This document shows positions 26,126-34,718 of a DNA stretch of 64,000 bases, piece after piece. The stretch's first letter is position 1; the number at the start of each line of letters is the position of its first letter. The position numbers were made by a program, and so were the translations under genes. This stretch comes from Pseudomonas sp. NBRC 111124. Its GTDB lineage: Bacteria; Pseudomonadota; Gammaproteobacteria; Pseudomonadales; Pseudomonadaceae. The DNA lies in contig NZ_BCBA01000018.1 in NCBI RefSeq assembly GCF_001320245.1, positions 51,854-115,853 on the forward strand, written 5' to 3'. Below the pieces are notes generated by a model. The model ran no database searches and had not been told where the DNA came from. It saw only the letters and a list, made by a program, of their open reading frames with translations.

Positions 26126-26902
26126 TCACCAGTAGTTTTCCACCGCCACCTGCCCCGGCCGTTTGCTCAGGCTCAGCTGCAGGTCACGCGCCTTGAGCAC
26201 CTTGCGCGTCTCGTCGATCATCTCGGGGTTGCCACACAGCATGATCCGCGAATGCTCAGGCGACAGCTCCAGCCCCGCCGTCTTTTCCAGCTCGCCGTTC
26301 TCGATGAGCGTAGTGATACGCGCATTCAATGCCCCTGGATGCTGCTCACGTGTCACCACAGGAATGAACTGCAACTTGCCAGCGAACTCAGCCAGGTAGT
26401 CACGCTGCTCCAGCCCGGCGATGTCATCTACATACGCCAGCTCTTTCGCCTCGCGCACCGAATACACCAGCTTGATGTTGTCGAAACGCTCCCAGGCTTC
26501 GAAGTCCTGCAGGATCGACATGAAGGGCGCAATGCCAGTACCGGTCGCCAGCAACCACAGGTCGCGGCCGCCGACAAAACGGTCGAGGGTCAGGAAGCCG
26601 AACGCCTGACGGTCGATCAACAAGGCATCGCCCTCGCCCAGGCGGCTCAACTCGCTGGTGAATTCGCCACCCGGCACCACAATTGAAAAGAAGTCGAGGT
26701 ATTCATCGTGGGGGGCGCTGACCATCGAATAGGCACGCCACACCACGCTGCCATCGGCCTTGGTCACGCCCAGCCGGGCAAACTGGCCGGCCCGGAAGCG
26801 AAACCCTGGATCGCGCGTAACCCGCAGGCTGAACAGGTTCGGCGTCAGCGGCTGAACGTCTAGCAGGGTCTGGCGGGTAAATTTGTCGGCACTGGCGGTC
26901 AT
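26126..26902 (-). CDS. fpr: Ferredoxin/flavodoxin-NADP+ reductase
   Basis: A 258-residue plant-type FNR of the bacterial subclass. FAD binding is shown by RAYSMVSAP (RxYS, about residue 52), and the NADP site by ATGTGIAPFMSIL (about 117) and CGNPEMIDE (about 225). The C-terminus ends in VENYW with a terminal aromatic Trp, as in E. coli-like FNRs, rather than the AFVEK-type ending of P. aeruginosa FprA. It transfers electrons between NADPH and ferredoxins or flavodoxins for Fe-S and oxidative-stress metabolism. ACGGAG precedes the ATG at 26902. It is divergent from ppoR with 213 bp between starts. Confidence 0.93.
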   Translation of the reverse strand: MTASADKFTRQTLLDVQPLTPNLFSLRVTRDPGFRFRAGQFARLGVTKADGSVVWRAYSMVSAPHDEYLDFFSIVVPGGEFTSELSRLGEGDALLIDRQAFGFLTLDRFVGGRDLWLLATGTGIAPFMSILQDFEAWERFDNIKLVYSVREAKELAYVDDIAGLEQRDYLAEFAGKLQFIPVVTREQHPGALNARITTLIENGELEKTAGLELSPEHSRIMLCGNPEMIDETRKVLKARDLQLSLSKRPGQVAVENYW

Positions 26903-27115
26903 GACGGGCTCCGTGAATGGCGTGCGCCCAGTGTCGCGCAAAGCGGCCTGGATAAAAACCGCCGGAAAGTAGGGGCACAGCAAGACAAGCGTGTCGGGCT
27001 ACATGAAAAATGCGGCCTCTATAACAAAAAATCCCAACATGACAGTCGGTCTTTTCCTACAATCATTCCGTTATGCAAACGGATTGGATCGGTAACCGCC
27101 GAGGGAGTGAGCCAG

Positions 27116-27826
27116 ATGCTTCAATGGAATCATGAGCATCTCCATCAACTGATCAACGAAAGTACACCACAAAAGGTGTTCGACCTTGCAGTGCACCTGG
27201 CGCAAGACCTGGACATGGCGTTTCTCGGGTTGAAGCTTCGTATTCAACTGGCTGCACAGTCGCCCAGGCTGTATCTCTACAGCAACTATCCAGAGGCGTG
27301 GATCGAGCGCTACCAGCGCGACGAATTCTACAAACAGGACGCTGCCGCAACCCGCAGCCATAGCTCGACGATGCCGATACTGTGGACCGATGAGCTGTAC
27401 AAAGAAGTGCCCGAGTTTCGTGAGCAGGCCTGCGCGCACGGCCTGCGCCATGGCTGGACACAGTCCCTGCACGACCTTCAGCACAATGAAAGCCAGGTCA
27501 GCGTGTGCAGGCCGAGCAATACGGTAGACATCACCGAGTTGTATGACAAAGCCGGCAAAGTCCAGTGGCTGTGCCACACCCTGCACGCAATTGTCAGCGA
27601 GCATCACCTGGCCCTGCTCAGCAAGCCCATGAAAATGAGCGACCGCGAAATCGAAGTGCTCAAATGGTCAGCCGCTGGCAAGACTGCAGCGGACGTGGCC
27701 TGCATCCTGTCGCTGTCGCAGAGCACGGTGAACTTTCATATCCGCAGCGTCATCACCAAGACCAACGCCGCCAACAAGGCAGGCGCCATCGCCATTGCCA
27801 TGATGCGTGGCCTGATCGAAGAATAG
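27116..27826 (+). CDS. ppoR: LuxR-family solo regulator PpoR
   Basis: A 236-residue quorum-sensing-type regulator with an N-terminal autoinducer-binding domain (about 10-165) and a C-terminal LuxR HTH (about 170-236, MSDREIEVLKWSAAGKTAADVA, then SQSTVNFHI). Conserved acyl-HSL contacts are seen in SNYPEAWIERYQ (W and Y), KQDAAA (the Asp; the usual following Pro is Ala) and PILW, and the AHGLRHGW Gly. No luxI-type synthase gene lies nearby, so it is a LuxR solo. It matches P. putida PpoR, reported to bind 3-oxo-C6-HSL. GAGGGAG at 27101-27107 fits the ATG at 27116 and not the GTG at 27107. Confidence 0.9.
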   Translation: MLQWNHEHLHQLINESTPQKVFDLAVHLAQDLDMAFLGLKLRIQLAAQSPRLYLYSNYPEAWIERYQRDEFYKQDAAATRSHSSTMPILWTDELYKEVPEFREQACAHGLRHGWTQSLHDLQHNESQVSVCRPSNTVDITELYDKAGKVQWLCHTLHAIVSEHHLALLSKPMKMSDREIEVLKWSAAGKTAADVACILSLSQSTVNFHIRSVITKTNAANKAGAIAIAMMRGLIEE

Positions 27827-27919
27827 CCAGGCCTGCGGCCTCGGGCAAAGCCCTGTAGAATCGCGCAGCTAAGCTCGTGGCGAACCGCCATGGGCAGATC
27901 CGTACCCGAGCCAGACGCC

Positions 27920-29044
27920 ATGCCCCTGTTGACCACCCCCTACGCCGAACTCGACCTGATCCGCCAGCCGGACCAGGCCAACGACCCGCTGCAGGCCTTC
28001 GATGCCGCCGATGAATACCTGCTCGAGCAGCTGTATGCTCAGGGCCTGCAGCCAGGTAGCCGCGTGCTGGTGCTCAACGACAGCTTCGGCGCCCTGGCTG
28101 TCAGCCTGGCCGGGCACCTGCAGGTGGTCAGCAGTGGCGACTCGCACCTGGCGCGCATGGCCCTGGAGAAGAACCTTGCACGCAATGACATGGCCTTCGA
28201 CAGCGTGCCGTTCGTGCCGGCCAGCGAACACTGGCAAGGCCCGTTCGACCGGGTATTGGTGCGCGTGCCTAAAACCCTGGCACTGCTCGAAGAACAACTG
28301 ATCCGCCTGCAAGGCCACCTGGCACCTGGCGCCCAGGTGATTGCCGGCGCCATGATCAAACACCTGCCACGCGCGGCCGGCGATCTGCTGGAAAAGTACA
28401 TCGGCCCGGTACACGCCTCACTGGCACAGAAAAAGGCACGCTTGCTGACCGCGACCGTTACCGAGCGCCCGGTCACTGTTTCGCCCTACCCTAGCCGCTA
28501 CAAGCTCGATGCTCCAGCGCTCGAACTGGTCAACCATGCCAACGTGTTCTGCCGCGAAGGCCTGGACATCGGCACCCGCGCCTTCCTGCCCCACTTGCCC
28601 CGCGACCTGGGCAACGCCCGCGTAGCCGACCTGGGCTGCGGCAACGGGGTGCTGGCCATTGCCAGCGCGCTGGCCAACCCGGACGCGCAGTTCACCCTGG
28701 TCGATGAATCGTACATGGCGGTGCAGTCGGCGCTGGAGAACTGGCAGGCTGCCCTGGGGGATCGGCCGGTCACGGTCATGCCGGGGGATGGCTTGGCCGG
28801 GGTGGAAAAACAGTCGCTGGATGTGGTGCTGTGCAACCCACCCTTCCATCAACAGCAGGTGGTGGGTGACTTCCTCGCCTGGCGCATGTTCCAGCAGGCG
28901 CGCGAGGCGCTGGTGGTGGGCGGCGCACTGTATATCGTCGGCAACCGCCACCTGGGCTACCACAGCAAGCTGGCGCGATTGTTCCGTGGGGTGGAGCAGG
29001 TAGCCGCAACGCCGAAGTTCGTGATCCTCAAAGCCCGCAAGTAA
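27920..29044 (+). CDS. rlmG: 23S rRNA m2G1835 methyltransferase RlmG
   Basis: A 374-residue methyltransferase with two related Rossmann domains. The catalytic C-terminal domain has the SAM motif VADLGCGNGVLAIASAL (about residue 236) and the N-methylating NPPF motif as LCNPPFHQQ (about 310). The N-terminal domain is a degenerate copy that helps RNA binding. It methylates N2 of G1835 in 23S rRNA. The ATG at 27920 fits the family start (MPLLTTPYAELDLIRQP); the ORF is open to 27890. A strong hairpin follows. Confidence 0.93.
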   Translation: MPLLTTPYAELDLIRQPDQANDPLQAFDAADEYLLEQLYAQGLQPGSRVLVLNDSFGALAVSLAGHLQVVSSGDSHLARMALEKNLARNDMAFDSVPFVPASEHWQGPFDRVLVRVPKTLALLEEQLIRLQGHLAPGAQVIAGAMIKHLPRAAGDLLEKYIGPVHASLAQKKARLLTATVTERPVTVSPYPSRYKLDAPALELVNHANVFCREGLDIGTRAFLPHLPRDLGNARVADLGCGNGVLAIASALANPDAQFTLVDESYMAVQSALENWQAALGDRPVTVMPGDGLAGVEKQSLDVVLCNPPFHQQQVVGDFLAWRMFQQAREALVVGGALYIVGNRHLGYHSKLARLFRGVEQVAATPKFVILKARK

Positions 29045-29047
29045 AGA

Positions 29048-29072
29048 AAAGGGGGCGCCAGGCGCCCCCTTT
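29048..29072. terminator. Bidirectional terminator between rlmG and the cio operon
   Basis: AAAGGGGGCGCC (29048-29059) and GGCGCCCCCTTT (29061-29072) form a perfect inverted repeat. It lies directly after rlmG and directly before the end of the convergent oxidase operon, so it can act in both directions. Confidence 0.88.
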
Positions 29073-29075
29073 CAC

Positions 29076-29231
29076 TCAATGGGTGGTCAGGCCTGCGGCG
29101 CCCATGAACAGCCGCATTACCCAAGCGGCCACACCCAGGGCCGCCACGCTCATCGCCCAGATCAGCACCAGCCAACCCAGCCGCTGCCACAGCGGTTTCT
29201 TGTCCTCCAGGCCATGTTTACCGGTCATCAT
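29076..29231 (-). CDS. Small membrane protein of the cio operon (DUF2474-like)
   Basis: A 51-residue ORF (or 50 from the second of two tandem ATGs). It reads MMTGKHGLEDKKPLWQRLGWL, then a single hydrophobic segment (VLIWAMSVAALGVAAWVMRL) and ends MGAAGLTTH. CTAGGAGGG is an excellent ribosome binding site. It begins 9 bases after cioB, in the place of small subunits such as CydX/CydH/CioZ in other bd-oxidase operons. The sequence fits the DUF2474 family of tiny proteins found after cytochrome bd subunit II genes. It is probably a structural or stabilising subunit. Confidence 0.82.
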   Translation of the reverse strand: MMTGKHGLEDKKPLWQRLGWLVLIWAMSVAALGVAAWVMRLFMGAAGLTTH

Positions 29232-29240
29232 GCGGCCCTC

Positions 29241-30248
29241 CTAGTGATAGCCGTCTTCATGGGTCACCTTGCCCCGGAACACGTAGTAGCTCCAGAAGGT
29301 ATACATGAGGATGAACGGCAGGATGAACAACGTGCCCACCAGCATGAAGCCCTGGCTCTGCGGCGGCGCAGCGGCGTCCCAGATCGAGATCGACGGCGGG
29401 ATGATGTTCGGCCACAGGCTGATGCCCAGCCCGCTGTAACCCAGGAAGATTAGCACCAGGGTCAGCAGGAATGGCGTGTAGTGCGCATTGCGCGCCACCG
29501 CCTTGAACAAGCCGTAAAAGGTCACCAGCACCAGCAGCGGCACCGGCATGAACCAGATCAAGTTAGGCATGCTGAACCAGCGGTCGGCAATCTGTGGATA
29601 GGCAATCGGGGTCCACAGGCTGACGATGCCGATCACCGCCAGCAGCACCAGCGCCAAGGGCCGGGCGAGGTCGTGCATCCTCACTTGCAGATCGCCCTCG
29701 GTCTTCATGATCAACCAGGTACAGCCCAGCAACGTGTAGGCGACGATCAGCCCAAGGCCGCAGAACAGGCTGAACGGTGTCAACCAGTCGAGGGTGCCAC
29801 CGGCAAAGTGCCGGTCAACGACCTTGAAGCCTTCGAGGAAGGCGCCCAGCGCCACGCCCTGGAAGAAGGTGGCGACCAACGAACCTCCGATGAACGCCTT
29901 GTCCCAGATATGACGCTTCTCGGCTGTGGCCTTGAAGCGAAACTCGAAGGCCACACCGCGAAAGATCAAACCGATCAGCATCAGGATCAATGGCAAGTAC
30001 AGTGCCTCAAGCACCACCGCGTAGGCCATCGGGAATGCCCCGAACAAACCGGCACCGCCCAATACCAGCCAGGTTTCGTTGCCGTCCCACACGGGGGCCA
30101 CGGTATTCATCATCACGTCACGGTCACGCTCGCCCTTGACGAAGGGGAAAAGCATCCCGATCCCTAGATCGAAGCCATCCATCACCACGTACATCATGAC
30201 GCCGAAGATGATGATCACGGCCCAGATCAGCGGAAGGTCGATACCCAT
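29241..30248 (-). CDS. cioB: Cyanide-insensitive quinol oxidase subunit II (CioB)
   Basis: A 335-residue CydB/CioB subunit with about eight membrane segments. Family marks are DLPLIWAVIIIFGVMMYVVMDGFDLG at the N-terminus (quoted in part) and GVAPVWDGNETWLVLGG near residue 50. It partners CioA in a cytochrome bd-type quinol:O2 oxidoreductase of the inner membrane, which works without proton pumping and tolerates cyanide. It starts 3 bases after the cioA stop. Confidence 0.95.
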   Translation of the reverse strand: MGIDLPLIWAVIIIFGVMMYVVMDGFDLGIGMLFPFVKGERDRDVMMNTVAPVWDGNETWLVLGGAGLFGAFPMAYAVVLEALYLPLILMLIGLIFRGVAFEFRFKATAEKRHIWDKAFIGGSLVATFFQGVALGAFLEGFKVVDRHFAGGTLDWLTPFSLFCGLGLIVAYTLLGCTWLIMKTEGDLQVRMHDLARPLALVLLAVIGIVSLWTPIAYPQIADRWFSMPNLIWFMPVPLLVLVTFYGLFKAVARNAHYTPFLLTLVLIFLGYSGLGISLWPNIIPPSISIWDAAAPPQSQGFMLVGTLFILPFILMYTFWSYYVFRGKVTHEDGYH

Positions 30249-30251
30249 GGC

Positions 30252-31688
30252 TCAGTTCCCCTTGCTCAGGTTGGCGGAGATGGCATCACTGCCCTCGTCA
30301 GCGGCCGACAACGGCCGTGCCGGGGTACGTTTCTGGCCTGGGCCACCTGGCCGCTGATTATCGCCTTCGCCGGTATGTGGCCCTTTGCGGACCAGGCGCA
30401 TCATGTAGGCAAAGCCGGTACCGAACAGCGCGAAGTACACCACCACGAACGCGATCAGGGTAAACCCGAGCTGGCTGTAACTGTGGTTGGAGACGCCGTC
30501 GGCCGTGCGCATCAGGCCGTAGACCACCCACGGTTGGCGGCCCACCTCAGTGGTGATCCATCCCGCCAGAATGGCCAGCAGGCCAGAGGGCCCCATCCAC
30601 ATCACGAAATACAGGAACGGGCGTGAACTGTAGAGTTTGCCGCCCTTGCGCAACAGCAGGCTCCAAAGCCCTGCGGCGATCATCAACAGCCCCATGGCGA
30701 CCATGATCCTGAAGGACCAGAAGATAATGGTGGAATTAGGCCTGTCTTCGGCGGGGAATTCCTTCATGGCAGGGACCTGCTTGTCCAGGCTATGGGTGAG
30801 AATCAGGCTGCCGAGTACAGGGATCTCGACCTTGAAATGGGTAGTTTCGGCTTTCATGTCGGGAATACCGAACAGAATCAGCGGAGTCGGCTCACCCGGT
30901 TCGTTTTCCCAGTGGCCTTCAATGGCAGCGATCTTGACCGGCTGATGCTCGAGCGTGTTCAGGCCATGGAAGTCGCCAATCACAGCCTGGACCGGCGCGA
31001 CGACCAGTGCCATCCACATGGCCATCGACAACATCTTGCGCACGGCAGGGTTGTCCCGCCCACGCAGCAAGTGCCAGGCCGCCGAGGCGCCGACGAAAAA
31101 CGCCGTGGCCACGAAAGCGGCAGTGGCCATGTGCATCAGGCGGAAGGGGAATGACGGGTTGAACACAATCGCGAACCAGTCCATCGGCACCACCCTGCCG
31201 TCGATGATCGCGTGTCCCTGCGGGGTCTGCATCCAGCTATTGGAAGCGAGGATCCAGAAGGTCGACACCAGCGTGCCCAGCGCCACCATGCAGGTGGAAA
31301 AGAAATGCAAGCCACGACCAACACGGTTCCAGCCGAACAGCATCACGCCCAGGAAGCCCGCCTCCAGGAAGAACGCCGTCAGCACTTCGTACGTCAACAA
31401 GGGGCCGGTTACCGAACCTGCAAACTCCGAAAAGCGGCTCCAGTTGGTCCCGAACTGATAGGCCATGACCAGGCCAGAGACAACGCCCATGCCGAAGTTG
31501 ACGGCGAAGATCTTCGACCAGAAGTGATAGAGATCACGGTAGACCTGCTTGTCAGTCCGCAGCCAGAGGCCTTCGAGGACAGCCAGGTAGCTGGCAAGGC
31601 CAATGGTGATGGCCGGGAACAGGATATGGAACGACACAGTAAAGGCAAACTGCATTCGGGCGAGCTCTAAGGCCTCTATTCCGAACAT
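30252..31688 (-). CDS. cioA: Cyanide-insensitive quinol oxidase subunit I (CioA)
   Basis: A 478-residue cytochrome bd subunit I. The b595/d-site His is in RMQFAFTVSFHILFP (about residue 21), the b558 His is in IEGHWENEPG (about 193) and a conserved Met follows in the GRQPWVVYG region. The Q loop between TM6 and TM7 is short, typical of CIO rather than long-loop E. coli CydA. A perfect ANR/FNR box lies 158 bp upstream of the start, suggesting oxygen-responsive control. GAGGAAG precedes the ATG at 31688. Expression during low oxygen or cyanide stress is expected. Confidence 0.95.
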   Translation of the reverse strand: MFGIEALELARMQFAFTVSFHILFPAITIGLASYLAVLEGLWLRTDKQVYRDLYHFWSKIFAVNFGMGVVSGLVMAYQFGTNWSRFSEFAGSVTGPLLTYEVLTAFFLEAGFLGVMLFGWNRVGRGLHFFSTCMVALGTLVSTFWILASNSWMQTPQGHAIIDGRVVPMDWFAIVFNPSFPFRLMHMATAAFVATAFFVGASAAWHLLRGRDNPAVRKMLSMAMWMALVVAPVQAVIGDFHGLNTLEHQPVKIAAIEGHWENEPGEPTPLILFGIPDMKAETTHFKVEIPVLGSLILTHSLDKQVPAMKEFPAEDRPNSTIIFWSFRIMVAMGLLMIAAGLWSLLLRKGGKLYSSRPFLYFVMWMGPSGLLAILAGWITTEVGRQPWVVYGLMRTADGVSNHSYSQLGFTLIAFVVVYFALFGTGFAYMMRLVRKGPHTGEGDNQRPGGPGQKRTPARPLSAADEGSDAISANLSKGN

Positions 31689-31845
31689 GGTGCTTCCTCT
31701 TCAGATAATCCGGCGTCCGGGCTTGTGGCCCTGTCGCCCACTGCCCCCACGGTAGTCGAGTGCGGCGTATTGGATTTGTTCTATTCGATCGCAGGGATTC
31801 CGGCCCGAGGGCCAATTCGTTGCCTGTTCGTTGCAAAAGCAACGA

Positions 31846-31859
31846 TTGATCCAGATCAA
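31846..31859. promoter_or_regulatory. ANR/FNR box upstream of cioAB
   Basis: TTGAT-CCAG-ATCAA, a perfect match to the FNR/ANR consensus. It lies 158 bp before the cioA start codon. ANR is known to regulate cio genes in pseudomonads; whether here it activates or represses depends on the unmapped start site. Confidence 0.85.
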
Positions 31860-31981
31860 CGATTACCAAGAAGCATAGTCCCGAACAGCCCGCTGGGCCG
31901 TGTGGTTGTTTGCCGCGTGACCCGTTGCCCCACCCTCTTTCGCAGGCCGTGAAAAAGTGCCAATTACGGCAAACAGTAACC

Positions 31982-31994
31982 GTTTGTTACAAAC
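31982..31994. promoter_or_regulatory. Palindromic site upstream of the MFS transporter
   Basis: GTTTGT-T-ACAAAC is a perfect dyad around one base, 51 bp before the MFS start codon, and overlaps GTAAC-N5-GTTAC (31976-31990). TetR-type repressors often bind such nested dyads at exporter promoters. No regulator gene is adjacent. Confidence 0.4.
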
Positions 31995-32044
31995 AGATGA
32001 TACGCTGCGGGCCCCTCTACTGCGCCGAGGCCAACAGGTTTCCG

Positions 32045-33265
32045 ATGTCCGATTCCACACCGCAGTTGTTGCGCCACCACCGCCCATTCATCGCCTTCTG
32101 GCTGGCCCGGGTGTTCACCGCCAGCGGCTTCCAGATGCTCACCGTGGCCATTGGCTGGCACCTCTACCAGCTGACCGGCAATGTGCTCGACCTGGGCCTG
32201 GTCGGCCTGGTCGAATTCGCCCCGCGGGTGCTGTTCATGCTGCACACTGGGCACGTTGCCGACCGCTATGATCGGCGCAAGGTCGCGGCGCTGTGCCAGA
32301 CCTTGCAAGGGCTGATCGCCCTGGCACTGGCCGTTGGCAGCGCCACCGACAACGTCAGCCGCGAACTGATTTTCGTCCTGGCCTTCCTGCTCGGTGCCAC
32401 TCGTTCGTTCGAAATGCCGGCGACCCAGGCACTGCTGCCCAATGTGGTGCCGCCGGGGCTGTTCCCGCGGGCGGTGGCGGCCTCGGCTTCGGCGACCCAG
32501 GCGGCCACCATCGTCGCCCCGGCGGTGGGTGGCTTCCTGTACGCCTTCGGCAGCATTTGGGTGTACGGCCCAACCGTGGCCCTGTACGCCATCGCCTGCC
32601 TGTTGATGCTCAGCCTCGACTCGCGCCAGCAGGTGCCGCAAAAAGGCCGCGCCAGTATCGAATCGCTGATGGCCGGGATCCGCTTCATCCGCAGCCGGCC
32701 GGACATCCTGGGGGCTATCTCGCTAGACCTCTTCGCCGTGCTGCTCGGTGGTGCTACCGCCCTGCTGCCCGTGTTCGCCAAGGACATCCTGCTGACCGGC
32801 CCGTGGGGCCTGGGCCTGCTGCGCTCGGCGCCAGCAGTGGGAGCATTGCTGATGTCACTGTGGCTGGCCCGGTTCCCGGTCGAGCGCAAGGTTGGGCGGA
32901 CCATGTTCACTGCCGTCGGGGTGTTCGGCGTGGCGACCATCGCCTTCGGCCTGTCGACCTCGTTCTGGTTCTCGCTGGCGGTGCTGGTGGTGCTTGGCGC
33001 GGCAGACATGATCAGCATGGTGATCCGCGGCGCCTTCGTGCAGTTGGAGACGCCGGACGAGATGCGCGGGCGGGTGAGCGCGGTGAACGGGTTGTTCATT
33101 GGCGCTTCGAACCAACTGGGTGAGTTCGAGTCCGGCGTCACAGCACACTGGTTTGGCACGGTGCCAGCCGTGGTGCTGGGGGGTGTGGGTACGTTGGTGG
33201 TGACCGGGGTGTGGATAAAGTTGTTCCCGACGCTGGCCAAACGCGACCGCTTGCACAACGGTTGA
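32045..33265 (+). CDS. MFS transporter, EntS-like (MFS_3) family
   Basis: A 406-residue major facilitator with about 12 membrane segments. GHVADRYDRRKVAAL after TM2 is the MFS motif A, and TLAL/EMPATQALLPNVVPP is typical of the MFS_3 (DUF894, enterobactin exporter EntS-like) subgroup. Members export siderophores or drugs, but many are uncharacterised. No siderophore gene is nearby, so the substrate is unknown. The ATG at 32045 is chosen because MSDSTPQLLRHHRPFIAFW fits the family start; the ORF is open upstream to 31910 across the palindromic operator. Confidence 0.85.
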   Translation: MSDSTPQLLRHHRPFIAFWLARVFTASGFQMLTVAIGWHLYQLTGNVLDLGLVGLVEFAPRVLFMLHTGHVADRYDRRKVAALCQTLQGLIALALAVGSATDNVSRELIFVLAFLLGATRSFEMPATQALLPNVVPPGLFPRAVAASASATQAATIVAPAVGGFLYAFGSIWVYGPTVALYAIACLLMLSLDSRQQVPQKGRASIESLMAGIRFIRSRPDILGAISLDLFAVLLGGATALLPVFAKDILLTGPWGLGLLRSAPAVGALLMSLWLARFPVERKVGRTMFTAVGVFGVATIAFGLSTSFWFSLAVLVVLGAADMISMVIRGAFVQLETPDEMRGRVSAVNGLFIGASNQLGEFESGVTAHWFGTVPAVVLGGVGTLVVTGVWIKLFPTLAKRDRLHNG

Positions 33266-33422
33266 TCGCAGGCCTGCTCCCAACGGCGATAGGCCCCCGC
33301 CGAGCATGCTGGTATGATGCGCGGCTTTTTTCCGCCCCACACAAACCACGGCATCCGCTACGGTCTGTGCTTTGCTGATGGGGTCGATACATTCACGGCG
33401 CGTGGGCGCCCTGGGAGCGGGC

Positions 33423-34718
33423 ATGCTGGAAAGGCTGTTTCAACTGAAAGCACACAACACCAATGTGCGCACCGAGATTCTTGCGGGCGTCACCACCTTC
33501 CTGGCCATGGCCTACATCCTGTTCGTCAACCCGAGCATCCTCGGCGAGACCGGCATGGACAAAGGCGCGATCTTCGTCGCCACCTGCCTGGCAGCCGCCA
33601 TCGGCTCGACCACCATGGGCCTGATCGCCAACTACCCGATCGCCCTGGCGCCGGGCATGGGCCTGAACGCGTTCTTCACCTACACGGTGGTCCTGCACAT
33701 GGGCCACACCTGGCAGGTGGCACTGGGCGCGGTGTTCCTCTCGGCGGTGATGTTCTTCCTGCTGTCGATCTTCCGCATCCGCGAATGGATCGTGAACAGC
33801 ATCCCGCTGCCGCTGCGTTCGGCGATTGCTGCAGGTATCGGCTTGTTCCTGGCATTCATCGCGCTCCATAACGCCGGCATCGTCGTCGATAACCCGGCAA
33901 CCCTGGTGGGCCTGGGCGACCTCAAGCAGCCGGCACCGATCCTCGCCACCTTGGGCTTCTTCCTGATCGTCGGCCTCGAATCGCTGAAAGTCCGTGGCGC
34001 GGTGCTGATCGGTATTCTGGCGGTGACAATCGCCGCGATCCTGATGGGCGTGACGCCGTTCGGTGGCGTGGTCTCGATGCCGCCATCGCTGGCCCCGACC
34101 TTCCTGCAACTGGACATCAAAGGCGCCCTCGATGTAGGCCTGGTGAGCGTGATCTTCGCCTTCCTGTTCGTCGACCTGTTCGACAACTCCGGCACCCTGA
34201 TCGGCGTGGCCAAGCGCGCCGGCCTGATGGGCAAGGACGGCCACATGCCGAAAATGGGCCGTGCCCTGATCGCCGACAGCACCGCGGCCATGGCCGGTTC
34301 CCTGCTAGGCACCTCGACTACCACCAGCTACATCGAATCCGCAGCTGGCGTGAGCGCCGGGGGCCGTACCGGCCTGACCGCCATCGTGGTTGCCATCCTG
34401 TTCCTGCTGGCCCTGTTCTTCGCCCCGCTGGCCGGTAGCGTGCCGGCCTTCGCCACTGCCCCGGCGCTGCTGTTCGTCGCCGTGCTGATGGCCTCGGGCC
34501 TGGCGGAAATCAACTGGGACGACGTCACCGAGGCCGCCCCGGTGGTGGTGACTGCCCTGGCCATGCCGCTGACCTACTCGATTGCCAACGGCATCGCCTT
34601 CGGCTTCATCTCCTGGACCGCCGTCAAGCTGATCTCTGGCCGCCACCGCGACCTGAACCCGGCCCTGGTGATCCTTTCCATCCTGTTCGTCATCAAGCTG
34701 GGCTGGTTCAACGCATGA
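33423..34718 (+). CDS. AzgA-type adenine/guanine/hypoxanthine permease
   Basis: A 431-residue NCS2 permease of the AzgA/PbuG cluster with 12-14 membrane segments. Signature pieces are [26 protein letters not shown] (N-terminal, quoted in full length of 26 only by its ends NTNV and FVNP), [12 protein letters not shown] and [17 protein letters not shown], and [21 protein letters not shown]. It imports purine bases by proton symport. The ATG at 33423 ([12 protein letters not shown]) is preferred over 33372. It ends with ATGA overlap into trmA. A TATGAT -10-like element lies at 33313-33318. Confidence 0.9.
   Translation: MLERLFQLKAHNTNVRTEILAGVTTFLAMAYILFVNPSILGETGMDKGAIFVATCLAAAIGSTTMGLIANYPIALAPGMGLNAFFTYTVVLHMGHTWQVALGAVFLSAVMFFLLSIFRIREWIVNSIPLPLRSAIAAGIGLFLAFIALHNAGIVVDNPATLVGLGDLKQPAPILATLGFFLIVGLESLKVRGAVLIGILAVTIAAILMGVTPFGGVVSMPPSLAPTFLQLDIKGALDVGLVSVIFAFLFVDLFDNSGTLIGVAKRAGLMGKDGHMPKMGRALIADSTAAMAGSLLGTSTTTSYIESAAGVSAGGRTGLTAIVVAILFLLALFFAPLAGSVPAFATAPALLFVAVLMASGLAEINWDDVTEAAPVVVTALAMPLTYSIANGIAFGFISWTAVKLISGRHRDLNPALVILSILFVIKLGWFNA

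Larger units (their letters stand above)
31689..32044. other. Long intergenic region between cioA and the MFS gene
   Basis: A 356-bp divergent promoter region with no gene that I can support. It holds the ANR box (31846-31859) for cioA and a palindromic site (31982-31994) before the MFS gene; both are listed separately. The GC-rich part at 31700-31760 shows nothing clear. Confidence 0.7.

Noticed and set aside
31910..32044. N-terminal extension of the MFS transporter
   Set aside because: The open frame crosses a palindromic operator and lacks membrane-protein character; the family start is at 32045.
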